A stretch of DNA of 64,000 bases, from contig JBBQTB010000024.1 in assembly GCA_038213375.1 (NCBI GenBank), forward strand, positions 16,887-80,886, in the 5' to 3' direction. A program made the translations under genes and the position numbers. A model generated the notes under the pieces. It ran no database searches and was not told the DNA's origin. It saw nothing but the letters and a program-made list of their open reading frames with translations. The DNA is from JAAUTT01 sp038213375. GTDB lineage: Bacteria > Bacteroidota > Bacteroidia > Bacteroidales > JAAUTT01. Below are positions 20,238 through 29,487 of the stretch, piece after piece (position 1 is the first letter of the stretch; the number at the start of each line of letters is the position of its first letter).

Positions 20238-20443
20238 CAATTGAAATAAAGTATAAAAATAGCATATTTTAAAAACAATTAAAAAGATAATAACACAGTA
20301 TATTAACAACTTTATCATTAATTTTTATTTGTCTTTCTCTAAAATATGGAATAATTTTTATTATTTTAAACTTTAACAAATACCTCTTGATAAGGATATA
20401 CATTATCTCTATATTGCACATTATTAACCACTATTAGTTCCCC

Positions 20444-20983
20444 ATGTTTGGTAATTTTATTGATTCATTGAGCTTTGCAGCAGATAAACATATTTCGCAA
20501 CGAAGAAAAGGTTGCGATGTAGTTCCTTACATCAACCATCCGATTAAAGTGGCTCATTTACTTTTTACTACCGGAAAGGAGTTTGATTTCGAATTATTGA
20601 GTGCGGCTTTATTACATGATGTATTGGAAGATACCTGCACGACAGAACTTGAAATGCGTAAAAAATTTGGAGATAGAGTTACCAACCTTGTTATTGAGGT
20701 AACAGATGACATGACAATGACATACGAAGATAGAAAACGATCTCAAATAAAAAAAGCGCCATTTCTGTCGGATGACGCAAAAAAGATAAAAATAGCCGAT
20801 AAAATTTCAAATATTGCCGACATGCTTGAATATCCGATGACATGGTCTCACCGAAGAAAACATCAATACCTGGAATGGTCGGAAAAAGTTGTGAAAGAAT
20901 GCCGTGGAATTAACGAACAACTCGACAGGGCTTTCGACGAAATCGTTAAGGAGGCCAATATAAATATTGAAAATCAACCCTGA
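20444..20983 (+). CDS. HD-domain hydrolase, MESH1/SpoT-like
   Basis: A 179-residue single-domain HD protein resembling the (p)ppGpp hydrolase domain of RelA/SpoT and the small MESH1 enzymes. Metal ligands are visible: His32 in INHPIKVA, His58-Asp59 in ALLHDVLEDT with Glu62-Asp63 (the ED pair used for 3'-pyrophosphate hydrolysis), and a later Asp in KIADKISNIADM. There is no synthetase, TGS or ACT domain. By family it would hydrolyse ppGpp or a related nucleotide (MESH1 also acts on NADPH); which one is not decidable here. It converges on tsaD with a 10-base overlap of coding ends. Confidence 0.87.
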   Translation: MFGNFIDSLSFAADKHISQRRKGCDVVPYINHPIKVAHLLFTTGKEFDFELLSAALLHDVLEDTCTTELEMRKKFGDRVTNLVIEVTDDMTMTYEDRKRSQIKKAPFLSDDAKKIKIADKISNIADMLEYPMTWSHRRKHQYLEWSEKVVKECRGINEQLDRAFDEIVKEANINIENQP

Positions 20984-21996
20984 TTGATACGAGCCGTAGG
21001 CACCACATTCTGTGAAGCAAATAGTCCTGCTTTGTATTTATAATATCCCGTTATTGCTATCATGGCAGCATTGTCGGTAGTAAATTTAAATGCAGGAATA
21101 TAAGTATTCCATTTCATCTGAGAAGCCTGACTCGTTACTTTATACCTTAATCCGGAGTTTGCAGAAACACCGCCAGCCAATGCAATTTCATTAATTTTCA
21201 AATTTACCGACGCTTTCATTAATTTATCGAGAAGAATATCAATAATCGTCTTCTGCAACGATGCACATAAATCATTTTTATTATGATCAATAAACGAAGG
21301 ATCATTTTTAAGCTGATCTCTCAGAAAATAAAGAAAAGAAGTTTTTAGTCCACTGAAGCTGTAATCAAAATTCTCAATTCTGGGTTTTGAAAATTTGAAC
21401 GCATCAGGATTACCTTCGGAAGCTAATTTATCAATAACAGGGCCGCCGGGATAAGGCAACCCCATAATTTTTGCACACTTATCAAATGCTTCACCGGCGG
21501 CATCGTCAATTGTTTGGCCGATAATTTTCATCTCAAGATAATCATTCATTAAAACCAATTGAGAATGTCCTCCTGAAACTAAAAGACAGAGAAATGGAAA
21601 AGATGGCACGTGGTTTGTGCAGTCTTTTTCAAGAATGAAATTTGCCAGAATATGAGCTTGAAGATGGTTAATCTCAATCAATGGGATGCCCAACGATAGT
21701 GATAGCCCTTTGGCAAAGGAACTTCCAACAAGCAATGAACCCATAAGACCAGGACCGCGTGTGAATGCAACGGCATCAATTTCATTTTTTGAAATTCCGG
21801 CCACTTTTATTGCCTGATCAACAACGGGAATGATATTTTGCTGATGGGCACGGGATGCCAGCTCCGGAACTACACCTCCATAAATCCTGTGAACTTCTTG
21901 ATTGGCTATAATATTAGACAACATATAACCATCCCTAATGATGGCTGCCGATGTATCGTCGCATGAGGACTCGATTCCAAGTATTGTGATGCTCAT
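20974..21996 (-). CDS. tsaD: tRNA N6-adenosine threonylcarbamoyltransferase TsaD
   Basis: TsaD transfers the threonylcarbamoyl group to A37 of tRNAs that read ANN codons, together with TsaB and TsaE. The 340-residue protein is normal in length and shows ILGIESSCDDTSAAI at the start, AFTRGPGLMGSLLVG, the metal-binding HLQAH motif near residue 110, LLVSGGHSQLVL, GEAFDKCAKIMGLPYPGGP and the C-terminal AGGVSANSGLR and TDNAAM blocks. It is divergent from the TamB-like gene with only about 45 bases between the two starts. Confidence 0.98.
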   Translation of the reverse strand: MSITILGIESSCDDTSAAIIRDGYMLSNIIANQEVHRIYGGVVPELASRAHQQNIIPVVDQAIKVAGISKNEIDAVAFTRGPGLMGSLLVGSSFAKGLSLSLGIPLIEINHLQAHILANFILEKDCTNHVPSFPFLCLLVSGGHSQLVLMNDYLEMKIIGQTIDDAAGEAFDKCAKIMGLPYPGGPVIDKLASEGNPDAFKFSKPRIENFDYSFSGLKTSFLYFLRDQLKNDPSFIDHNKNDLCASLQKTIIDILLDKLMKASVNLKINEIALAGGVSANSGLRYKVTSQASQMKWNTYIPAFKFTTDNAAMIAITGYYKYKAGLFASQNVVPTARINQG

Positions 21997-22040
21997 CGAA
22001 AAATATTTTTAACTATAATCAGTATTTTTTGTTTTTTTGT

Positions 22041-25000
22041 ATGATAAACCGAAACATCAAAAGTATCAAAAAAACATATAAAATAGTATTATTACTTATG
22101 GTGGTTATGCTTTCGCTACCCACTATTGGTTATATTGCATTAAGGCAAGATAAGGTGCAACAGTACCTTGTAAACAAAATTACAACTAAACTCAGCACTT
22201 TCTTTGGTACTCGAATTTCTGTAACCTCTGCCAAAATTGATCTGTTAAGCAATATCACCTTCTCAAATTTTTGCGTTCAATCACCCAAAAAGGACACAAT
22301 ACTATTTACGAAGGAATTAAGTGTAAAATTTAATGCTTTTACGTTAACATCAAGATTTTTCGAAATTAAACAGGTAAAGCTTCTGAACCCAATTATCCAT
22401 TTTTATATTGATTCAACCAAAACTATTAATTTTCAATTTATTGTTGATAAACTTACCTCCAGAGACACAACTAAATCAACCAAAAATGGATGGATTGTTT
22501 CAATTAAAGAAATTGACCTGATTAATGCCAATTTTACATTAAAAGCATTCGATTACGTTCCTCGCGAATATGGTATAAACTTTACAGACCTTCAGTTTCG
22601 TCTATTTTCAATGAAAGTTACAAACTTCAGAATTAATTCGGGGAATCTTGACATGCGTATCCGAAGCTTATCGGGAGTGGAAAAGTCGGGATTTGTAATT
22701 AATGACTTTTCATCAAGAGTGAAGTTAAATAAGCAGCTTATGGCATATAACGATCTTTATATCAAAACAGGTTATAGTGAAATTAATGCCAAACAAGCCA
22801 AATTTACATACGAGAGCCTTAGAGATTTTCGTCCCGGTATTTTCGGTAAAAAAGTTAAATTGGGCATAGACTTTAAATCATCGAAAATTTCTACCAAGGA
22901 TATTGAATGGTTTACACCTGTGGTTAAAGATTATAACATACAAGCAGTAATTTCAGGAAATATAAAAGGCTCAATTAACGAACTAAAAGGTAAAGATATT
23001 GAAATTACCTATGGAAGTCATACAAAGATTAAAGCCAATTTCGACATTAACGGCCTTCCCGCTATTTCATCAACATTTCTTCACATTGACATTAAAAATC
23101 TTTATACTAATCCTATTGACATAGAAAGCATTCGCCTTCCAAAAAGTAAAAATGGAAGGATTGTTCTTCCTGAAAATTTTAAGAGGGTTTCCTTTTTGAC
23201 TTATCGGGGAAAGTTTACAGGTTTTACCAACGATTTTGTTGCTTACGGAACAATTACCTCGAATCTGGGTCGCATAGAATCTGATTTATCGTTACAACCA
23301 GATACGGCTCATTCATTGAAATTTAAAGGCCAATTAAAGTCATATCAGTTTGATATTGGAAAATTTATTAATAAATCGGATCTAATAGGTCAGATCAGTT
23401 TAAATGCAATGGTAAACGGAAATATATCTCACGGAAAGGATATTAACGCAAAACTAAATGGTTTGATTCAAAGCTTTTATGTTAAAAAATACAATTATCA
23501 AAATATCAAAGTTAATGGAACATTATCAAACAAAACCTATGACGGATCAGTTTCAATTGCCGACCCAAATATTAACCTTGATTTTTTGGGGAAGGTAAAT
23601 TTGTCGAATCAAATGCCAATATTCAATTTTACGGCCAACGTAAAAGGAGCAAACTTGCACCAACTCAATCTTGATGCAAAGGACTCAACTTCATTTTTGC
23701 AATTTTACATCACGGCGGATTTTGAAGGCACCAATATTGACAATCTCAATGGAGAAATAAAGGTTTGGAATTCTACGATTAGGCGGGGTAAAAAAGAAAT
23801 TCATATAAATGACTTGCTTTTATTTACAAAGACGATTAATAATTCAAATCAGATTTTTCTCCGTTCTGATCTTGCCGATGCAGAGTTGATTGGAAAATAT
23901 CGTTTTTCACAACTCGCCAATTCAATTAAATTACTTACTAAAAACTATTTACCATCCCTTATACCGGAAAACCTGGATTCGACCGCGAGCGATAACAATT
24001 TTAAATTCGAAATAGATTTTAAAAATTCCAAGGAATTAACTGATTTCTTTGTTTCAGGACTATATATATCAAAGGATTCAAAACTTACCGGTAATTTTAA
24101 CCCGGCCAAAAAGGATTTAAACTTTTTACTTAAGATTCCGATACTTCAGCACCTTTCAAAAAAATGGTACAATGTATACTTTGATGGCAAAACAAATAAC
24201 TCCACTTTTTCACTTCTTTCTGGTTGTAAAAATTTGAAATTAAACAATTCTATTAGTCTTGATAATTTTACCATCACTTCTGACATAAGGCATGATTCCA
24301 TTCAATCGAATTTACGTTGGAATAATTGGGACACTGTTATATATAAAGGCAATTTTTCTATTTTGTCATTCCTTAAATCAGAAAAAAATCATGATACCCC
24401 AAGATTAAAAATCAAGGTTCTTCCTTCCCAATTAATATTGAAAGATACACTTTGGTCGATAAAAACTGATCTTATCGAAATAGATACCTCGAATATTCGA
24501 ATTTCAAACTTCATAATGTCACATAATGATCAGCTAATTCGCATGTATGGTGCCATTTCAGGAAACCCAAGAGATGATATTTCTCTCGAACTTACCAATG
24601 TTAATCTAGGAAATCTGCGAACAGTTTTTTCCCCAAAAAAACTTACTATTGATGGTGTCATTAACGGAAAAGCTACTGTTTCAAATGTTTACAAAAATCC
24701 AATTTTTCATGCATTGCTTGTAGTTGATAGTCTTGCGGTAAATAATGAATCCATCGGAAAAACCAATATTAGTGCGATATACAATAATTCGGAAAAAACA
24801 ATACGGGTCGAAGCCAATTCCGAGCGTGGAAGTTTAAATACATTAGCTTTAAAGGGTACCTATGCTGTTCAGGATAAAACTCTTGATTTTTCTATCGATT
24901 TAAATAAACTGAAACTTGATATTTTTGAACCCTATATAGCGATAATTTTTACTGACGTGAGGGGTTTAGCTAGTGGCGCTCTTACTCTTACTGGTAACAT

Positions 25001-26555
25001 AAAAGCCCCGGTGTTGAATGGTAGCGTAAAAATACAGAAAGCTTCATTCATGGTTAATTACCTGAAAACAAGGTACAACTTTACCCATGTGGTTGAGGTT
25101 AAAAACAATATTTTTTTATTTAAAAACATTGAGGTATTTGATAGCAAGACAAACAAAGCGATTGCAAACGGTCAAATTGATTACCGTAATCTTAAGGAAC
25201 TAAACGTGGATATTAATGTTGAAGCAAAAAATTTTGAATGCCTGAACACAACCCTAAATGGCAACAGCATGTTTTACGGCCAGGGATTTGCCTCAGGAAA
25301 TGTGAGAATCATAAGCTCCCCAAAGGACGGCGTTAGCATGGATATTGAGGCAACATCCTCTCCTAAAACCAATATTTCAATTCCACTGGGTACTAAGATG
25401 GAACTTACTGAATCGAACTTTATTAAATTTAAAGCAAAAGAAAAAGAAATTCAGCCTTTAGACCAATATGAGATTGATAAAGTAACAGAAACTACCAGAT
25501 CTGATAATCCTGGTGGCAATATGAACTTGAATATTTTACTTCATATAACTCCTGATGCCATTGGCCAAATTGTGTTCGATGAGAAAATTGGCGATAAAAT
25601 TAAGGGGACTGGTAGTGGAGATATAACTATGACTCTGAAAAATGGAATCTTCAATATGGATGGGATTTTTAATATCGAGCAAGGGGATTATTTGTTTACT
25701 GCAGGTGGAATTATCTATAAAAACTTTATTATTGAACCAGGAGGAACGATTAGTTGGAATGGTAACCCACTTGATGCAACCATTGACATTCAAGCAGCTT
25801 ATAATCGATTAAAAACATCTCTTTATCAACTTATTGGTAGCATAAATGGAGAGCAAAAAAAAGTTGAGGTCGATTGCAGAATGTTTCTTACCGGTAAATT
25901 ATTGAACCCTTCCATCAGGTACGATATCTATTTGCCGAATTCAGATCAGGAAACCCGTAATATTGTTAGTTCATACACCAATACGCAGGAGGATATGAGC
26001 AACCAATTTCTTGCATTGCTAATTACTAATAATTTTTACCCAAACCAAGGCTCATCATCAGCAACATCCAGCGCAGCAGCAAGTGTTACAGGCATAGAAT
26101 TTCTTTCAAATCAACTCTCGCGTATGATGTCGCAATTTAGTAAGGACTTTGACATTGGATTTAATTACAGGCGTAATGACTATGCCACAACAGGTCAGGT
26201 TGAAATGGCATTGTCCACACAATTACTAAATGACCGGATCATCATAAATGGTAATGTGGATGTTGGTGGACAACAAGTTGGACAGCTTGCAACTAACTCT
26301 TCCAACACAGGCAAAGTGATTGGCGAAGGCAATGTGGAAGTGAAACTTACCAACAATGGAAAATTGCGTTTAAAGGCTTATAATCGGGCAAACCAAAGTT
26401 ATATTTCTGAGTACCCTTATACACAGGGTGTTGGTATTTTATACAAGGAAGATTTCAATTCGATTAATGAGTTGTTTAAACATTATTATAAATTGATTTT
26501 TACCAGAAAAGAAGAACAACCTAAACCCAAGGTTGAAGACAACACAACAGACTAG
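22041..26555 (+). CDS. TamB-like translocation/assembly module protein (DUF490/AsmA-like)
   Basis: A giant protein of about 1504 residues with one N-terminal membrane anchor (about residues 12-35, IVLLLMVVMLSLPTIGYIAL) and a long periplasmic run of beta-rich AsmA-like repeats. The C-terminus holds the TamB/DUF490 domain, recognisable in LNILLHITPDA, GTGSGDITMTLKNG and FNIEQGDYLFT. TamB-like proteins span the periplasm and are implicated in outer-membrane protein assembly and anterograde phospholipid transport. I start at the ATG at 22041; the frame is open four codons further to a TTG at 22029, but ATG gives a better fit to the divergent tsaD promoter gap. No TamA gene is adjacent; an ExbB-ExbD-TonB set follows after 131 bases. 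Confidence 0.9.
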   Translation: MINRNIKSIKKTYKIVLLLMVVMLSLPTIGYIALRQDKVQQYLVNKITTKLSTFFGTRISVTSAKIDLLSNITFSNFCVQSPKKDTILFTKELSVKFNAFTLTSRFFEIKQVKLLNPIIHFYIDSTKTINFQFIVDKLTSRDTTKSTKNGWIVSIKEIDLINANFTLKAFDYVPREYGINFTDLQFRLFSMKVTNFRINSGNLDMRIRSLSGVEKSGFVINDFSSRVKLNKQLMAYNDLYIKTGYSEINAKQAKFTYESLRDFRPGIFGKKVKLGIDFKSSKISTKDIEWFTPVVKDYNIQAVISGNIKGSINELKGKDIEITYGSHTKIKANFDINGLPAISSTFLHIDIKNLYTNPIDIESIRLPKSKNGRIVLPENFKRVSFLTYRGKFTGFTNDFVAYGTITSNLGRIESDLSLQPDTAHSLKFKGQLKSYQFDIGKFINKSDLIGQISLNAMVNGNISHGKDINAKLNGLIQSFYVKKYNYQNIKVNGTLSNKTYDGSVSIADPNINLDFLGKVNLSNQMPIFNFTANVKGANLHQLNLDAKDSTSFLQFYITADFEGTNIDNLNGEIKVWNSTIRRGKKEIHINDLLLFTKTINNSNQIFLRSDLADAELIGKYRFSQLANSIKLLTKNYLPSLIPENLDSTASDNNFKFEIDFKNSKELTDFFVSGLYISKDSKLTGNFNPAKKDLNFLLKIPILQHLSKKWYNVYFDGKTNNSTFSLLSGCKNLKLNNSISLDNFTITSDIRHDSIQSNLRWNNWDTVIYKGNFSILSFLKSEKNHDTPRLKIKVLPSQLILKDTLWSIKTDLIEIDTSNIRISNFIMSHNDQLIRMYGAISGNPRDDISLELTNVNLGNLRTVFSPKKLTIDGVINGKATVSNVYKNPIFHALLVVDSLAVNNESIGKTNISAIYNNSEKTIRVEANSERGSLNTLALKGTYAVQDKTLDFSIDLNKLKLDIFEPYIAIIFTDVRGLASGALTLTGNIKAPVLNGSVKIQKASFMVNYLKTRYNFTHVVEVKNNIFLFKNIEVFDSKTNKAIANGQIDYRNLKELNVDINVEAKNFECLNTTLNGNSMFYGQGFASGNVRIISSPKDGVSMDIEATSSPKTNISIPLGTKMELTESNFIKFKAKEKEIQPLDQYEIDKVTETTRSDNPGGNMNLNILLHITPDAIGQIVFDEKIGDKIKGTGSGDITMTLKNGIFNMDGIFNIEQGDYLFTAGGIIYKNFIIEPGGTISWNGNPLDATIDIQAAYNRLKTSLYQLIGSINGEQKKVEVDCRMFLTGKLLNPSIRYDIYLPNSDQETRNIVSSYTNTQEDMSNQFLALLITNNFYPNQGSSSATSSAAASVTGIEFLSNQLSRMMSQFSKDFDIGFNYRRNDYATTGQVEMALSTQLLNDRIIINGNVDVGGQQVGQLATNSSNTGKVIGEGNVEVKLTNNGKLRLKAYNRANQSYISEYPYTQGVGILYKEDFNSINELFKHYYKLIFTRKEEQPKPKVEDNTTD

Positions 26556-26613
26556 AAAAATGACTCGTACTAAGCGCTAAATATGCACCTGCAAGTAATA
26601 AGCAAGAATATGG

Positions 26614-26621
26614 TATATTTG
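26614..26621 (+). promoter_or_regulatory. Possible -7 promoter box (TATATTTG)
   Basis: TATATTTG matches the Bacteroidota -7 consensus TAnnTTTG and lies 65 bases before the exbB start. No TTG is found at the expected distance upstream, so this is only a half-match. Confidence 0.4.
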
Positions 26622-26686
26622 CAGAAATACTATTTATTGAAAAATATCGTTTACAATTTTATATACAAAATATAATTTTCAACACA

Positions 26687-27400
26687 ATGAATCTCTTGTT
26701 TTCTCTTTTACAGGTAAATATTACCGGAGCTGCCGTTGACACATTAAAGAACGCTGGTGCAGTAACTGCTGCCAAAGAAAGTTCGATGACATTGCTCGAC
26801 CTGGTGATGAAAGGTGGTTGGATAATGATTCCAATTGTTGTTCTATTTGTTGCGGCCGTGTATATATTTTTTGAACGGTATTTTTATATTAAGCTTGCGG
26901 CTCGCACCGATTCTGATTTTATGAACAAAATCAGAGATTATATTCATCAGGCAAAGATTGAATCAGCCTTGAACTTGTGCCAGTCAACAAACATGCCGGT
27001 TGCCCGGATGATCGAAAAAGGGATCAAACGAATTGGACGACCATTAAAAGAAATAGAAGAATCAATAGAGATTGTAGGTAAATTTGAAATTTATAAACTC
27101 GAAAAAAATCTGGTAATCCTTGGAGTTATTGCTGGTATTGCTCCTATGTTCGGTTTTATTGGTACAATTGCCGGGGTTATTAAAATTTTCTATAATATAT
27201 CGTTGGCCGACAACATAAGTATAGGGCTTATAGCAGGTGGCTTATACGAGAAAATGATAACCAGTGCGGCTGGCCTCATGGTAGGTATTATCGCTTTTAT
27301 TTCCTACCACTGGTTGAATGTGATGATTGAGAAAGTAGTTCATACATTGGAACATAACGCAATGAATTTTATAGACTTACTTCAAGAACCAACCAAATGA
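26687..27400 (+). CDS. exbB: MotA/TolQ/ExbB proton channel family protein
   Basis: A 237-residue inner-membrane protein of the ExbB/TolQ family with three membrane segments: near residues 40-62 (GGWIMIPIVVLFVAAVYIFF), near 145-170 (LGVIAGIAPMFGFIGTIAGV) and near 185-210. It forms the proton channel that energises TonB or Tol. The conserved GxxxxxGxxGT-type motif is present in APMFGFIGTIAGV. Its last bases overlap the exbD start (ATGATG arrangement), so the two are translationally coupled. ExbB and TolQ cannot be separated firmly by sequence; a TonB-type partner downstream favours ExbB. Confidence 0.93.
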   Translation: MNLLFSLLQVNITGAAVDTLKNAGAVTAAKESSMTLLDLVMKGGWIMIPIVVLFVAAVYIFFERYFYIKLAARTDSDFMNKIRDYIHQAKIESALNLCQSTNMPVARMIEKGIKRIGRPLKEIEESIEIVGKFEIYKLEKNLVILGVIAGIAPMFGFIGTIAGVIKIFYNISLADNISIGLIAGGLYEKMITSAAGLMVGIIAFISYHWLNVMIEKVVHTLEHNAMNFIDLLQEPTK

Positions 27401-27801
27401 TGAATCTTAGGGGCAGAAAAAAATTCATGGCGGAGATAAGTACCTCGTCGTTTAACGACATCATGTTTTTTTTGATGCTGTTCTTCCTAATTGCCTCAAC
27501 CATGGTGAATCCGAGTGTAATAAAACTTACACTACCTAAATCGCAGCATAACCAAACCATGCGAAAAACGGAAATTTCGGTTTCTATTACCAAAGATTTA
27601 AAATATTATATCAATAACAAAGAAGTGGCGTTTGTTTCTCTCGAAAATGAATTGGTAACCGTCATGAAAAATTCGGCCGAACCTACAGTTGTTATCCGCT
27701 GCGACAATTCCATTCCTGTTCAGGATCTGATTGATGTGATGCAAATTGGAAATAAGCTGAAAGTAAAAATGATTTTAGCAACCAAGAGTCCCAATGGCTG
27801 A
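27397..27801 (+). CDS. exbD: ExbD/TolR family biopolymer transport protein
   Basis: A 134-residue protein with a short cytoplasmic N-terminus, one membrane helix (FNDIMFFLMLFFLIASTM) and a periplasmic domain. The proton-carrying Asp lies in SSFNDIMFF, as in ExbD/TolR. The start NLRGRKKFMAEISTSS is typical of Bacteroidota ExbD. It overlaps exbB at its start and the tonB-like gene at its end (8 bases), so the three form one operon. Confidence 0.93.
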   Translation: MMNLRGRKKFMAEISTSSFNDIMFFLMLFFLIASTMVNPSVIKLTLPKSQHNQTMRKTEISVSITKDLKYYINNKEVAFVSLENELVTVMKNSAEPTVVIRCDNSIPVQDLIDVMQIGNKLKVKMILATKSPNG

Positions 27802-28675
27802 AACTATTTCCTATAAAAGAAAATCAAGAGTCCTAGGATTCTTTTGCACTTCTGTTGTTTCAGGAGGAATATTCCTCATATTATTATTCATTATTCTGCG
27901 AACTCCTATTCCTCCATTTCCTGAAGGTGGCGGAGGAACTGGTGATGGTATTGAATTGAACCTGGGTTTTTCAGATGCAGGCATGGGAAATAATCCACAG
28001 GAATTATCAAAAGCCACTGTAATTATACCTCCTCAGCCTGAAACCAAAGTTCAGCCTGACGAAAACGTGATGACACAGGATGTGGAGGATGCCCCCACCA
28101 TTAATGAAAAAACTATAAAAACCAAAAAGGTTAAAAAAGTAGTTGCCAAAGTTGTTGAAACTCCTAAAAAAGTTGTGAAGAAAGTGCCTGAAAAACCTCA
28201 ACCTGTTGTAAATACGAAAGCGTTATACACTTCAAAGAAAAATATTACCAGCTCAGATGGTAACAAAAATGTTGCCGGTGATCAAGGTGATCCTAATGGA
28301 ACACTGGCTTCCAAAGCCTTCGGTGGCAAAAGCGGCAAAGGTGGATCAGGGGGCGGTAGCGGAGGTGGAAATGGACCAGGAGTTGGCCCAAGTGCAGGTC
28401 CAGGAATTTCGTTCAACCTTGCAGGCAGAAATCCTCAGTCATTGCCTCACCCAGAATACAAGCAACAAGTAGAAGGAGTGGTTGTTGTAGAAGTAACTGT
28501 TGATAAGGATGGCATAGTAACTATAGCCGTGGCAGGGGTAAAAGGTTCCACTACCCTTGACGAAGCATTACTCGAAGCAGCACGTAAAGCAGCAACTTTA
28601 GCCCGTTTCGATCGTAAACCCGATGCACCTGCATTTCAAAAAGGGACTATTACCTATAGGTTCAGGCTTCAATAA
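27794..28675 (+). CDS. TonB-like energy transducer
   Basis: A 293-residue TonB-family protein. An N-terminal membrane anchor (about 14-36) is followed by a Pro/Lys/Val-rich spacer (KKVVKKVPEKPQP and neighbours), a Gly/Ser-rich stretch, and a C-terminal TonB-type domain with GVVVVEVTVDKDGIVT and the ending GTITYRFRLQ. It links the proton channel to outer-membrane receptors; a TolA-like role is possible because the spacer is short and no receptor gene lies nearby. It overlaps exbD by 8 bases and is followed by a hairpin terminator. Confidence 0.88.
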   Translation: MAETISYKRKSRVLGFFCTSVVSGGIFLILLFIILRTPIPPFPEGGGGTGDGIELNLGFSDAGMGNNPQELSKATVIIPPQPETKVQPDENVMTQDVEDAPTINEKTIKTKKVKKVVAKVVETPKKVVKKVPEKPQPVVNTKALYTSKKNITSSDGNKNVAGDQGDPNGTLASKAFGGKSGKGGSGGGSGGGNGPGVGPSAGPGISFNLAGRNPQSLPHPEYKQQVEGVVVVEVTVDKDGIVTIAVAGVKGSTTLDEALLEAARKAATLARFDRKPDAPAFQKGTITYRFRLQ

Positions 28676-28744
28676 TAATATATCGGCATTGAAATCTATC
28701 AATTTAAAAACCTTTTGAATAGGTAAATTCGCCTTTTAATATAC

Positions 28745-28764
28745 AAACCTTAATGGGTTTTTTT
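28745..28764 (+). terminator. Intrinsic terminator after the exbB-exbD-tonB operon
   Basis: A 6-bp stem (AAACCT with GGGTTT, one G-T pair) and a 4-base loop run straight into seven Ts. It sits 70 bases after the TonB-like stop codon. Confidence 0.6.
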
Positions 28765-28800
28765 AACCTGATTGGAAAAATCCGGATGTGATTCATTCAA

Positions 28801-28824
28801 CCTTATTACCTTATTACCTTATTT
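28801..28824 (+). repeat. Three-copy 8-base tandem repeat (CCTTATTA)
   Basis: CCTTATTA is present three times head to tail, the last copy with one change. It lies in the gap between the terminator and the next promoter. No function is evident. Confidence 0.5.
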
Positions 28825-28889
28825 ATTAACTAATTGAAGCCAGCATGAGGAATAAGGTTGTTTAGTATCTGCTTCTTGGTTCCAGGTTC

Positions 28890-28919
28890 TTGCTTCTTTT
28901 GTTATATGTATTATCTTTG
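28890..28919 (+). promoter_or_regulatory. Bacteroidota-type promoter for the DUF6452/DUF6048 pair
   Basis: TTG at 28890-28892, then 19 bases, then TATCTTTG at 28912-28919. Both boxes and the spacing match the Bacteroidota housekeeping promoter (TTG / TAnnTTTG). The start codon of the DUF6452 gene is 52 bases downstream. Confidence 0.65.
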
Positions 28920-28971
28920 TAAAAATTCTCAACATACGCTTCATTGAGCGGATGTATTTTAATAAAAATTC

Positions 28972-29487
28972 ATGATTGGTCGGTTACTATCAAGTGTTTT
29001 ATTTGCATTATCGGCAGTTTTTATTGGTTCATGCAGTTCGGATAAATCTTGCACCGAAAATATGACAAGCACAATGAACACGGGCTTCTACTACTGGTCG
29101 AGATTAAACGGAACTATCTCACTTAAAGACTCCTTTGTGTCTGGTATTATTATCAGAGGCATTAATCGGACAGATAGTTTTTTTTATAATACAGGTATTG
29201 ACAAAAGCTTTAAAAAGATATCACTATCTCTTCCACAATTGAATGATACTGCACTTTTTATCGTCAATTTAAATTCCATTTGGCGGGATACGTTGCACAT
29301 AACCTATAAGCGGAAAACCGTATTTATAAATTACAATTGTGGTTTTCGTTCTGAGTTTACGCTCGATTCTGTTTGGTTTTCAGAACATCCCAAAGATTCA
29401 ATAAAAATTACTCATCCCTATGTTTCAACCAGCTTTCAGGAAAACTGTAAAATTATTCTTTTTCGCGATTTGGGTGTTCAGCATTAA
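28972..29487 (+). CDS. DUF6452-type lipoprotein
   Basis: A 171-residue lipoprotein. The signal peptide MIGRLLSSVLFALSAVFIGS ends at a lipobox cysteine (Cys21, IGSCSS). The mature part has Cys-rich ends and beta-strand-like segments (CGFRSEFTLDSVWFSEH). It resembles the DUF6452 family, which in Bacteroidota is regularly found in front of a DUF6048 gene, as here. The molecular function is unknown. Its last 68 bases overlap the next gene in another frame, an unusually long overlap for two secreted proteins. Confidence 0.75.
   Translation: MIGRLLSSVLFALSAVFIGSCSSDKSCTENMTSTMNTGFYYWSRLNGTISLKDSFVSGIIIRGINRTDSFFYNTGIDKSFKKISLSLPQLNDTALFIVNLNSIWRDTLHITYKRKTVFINYNCGFRSEFTLDSVWFSEHPKDSIKITHPYVSTSFQENCKIILFRDLGVQH

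Noticed and set aside
20238..20318. N-terminal hydrophobic extension of the SiaC-like gene
   Set aside because: The family begins at MENFLIRGTARTP; the extra 27 residues would give a membrane helix not expected for a cytoplasmic phosphoprotein.
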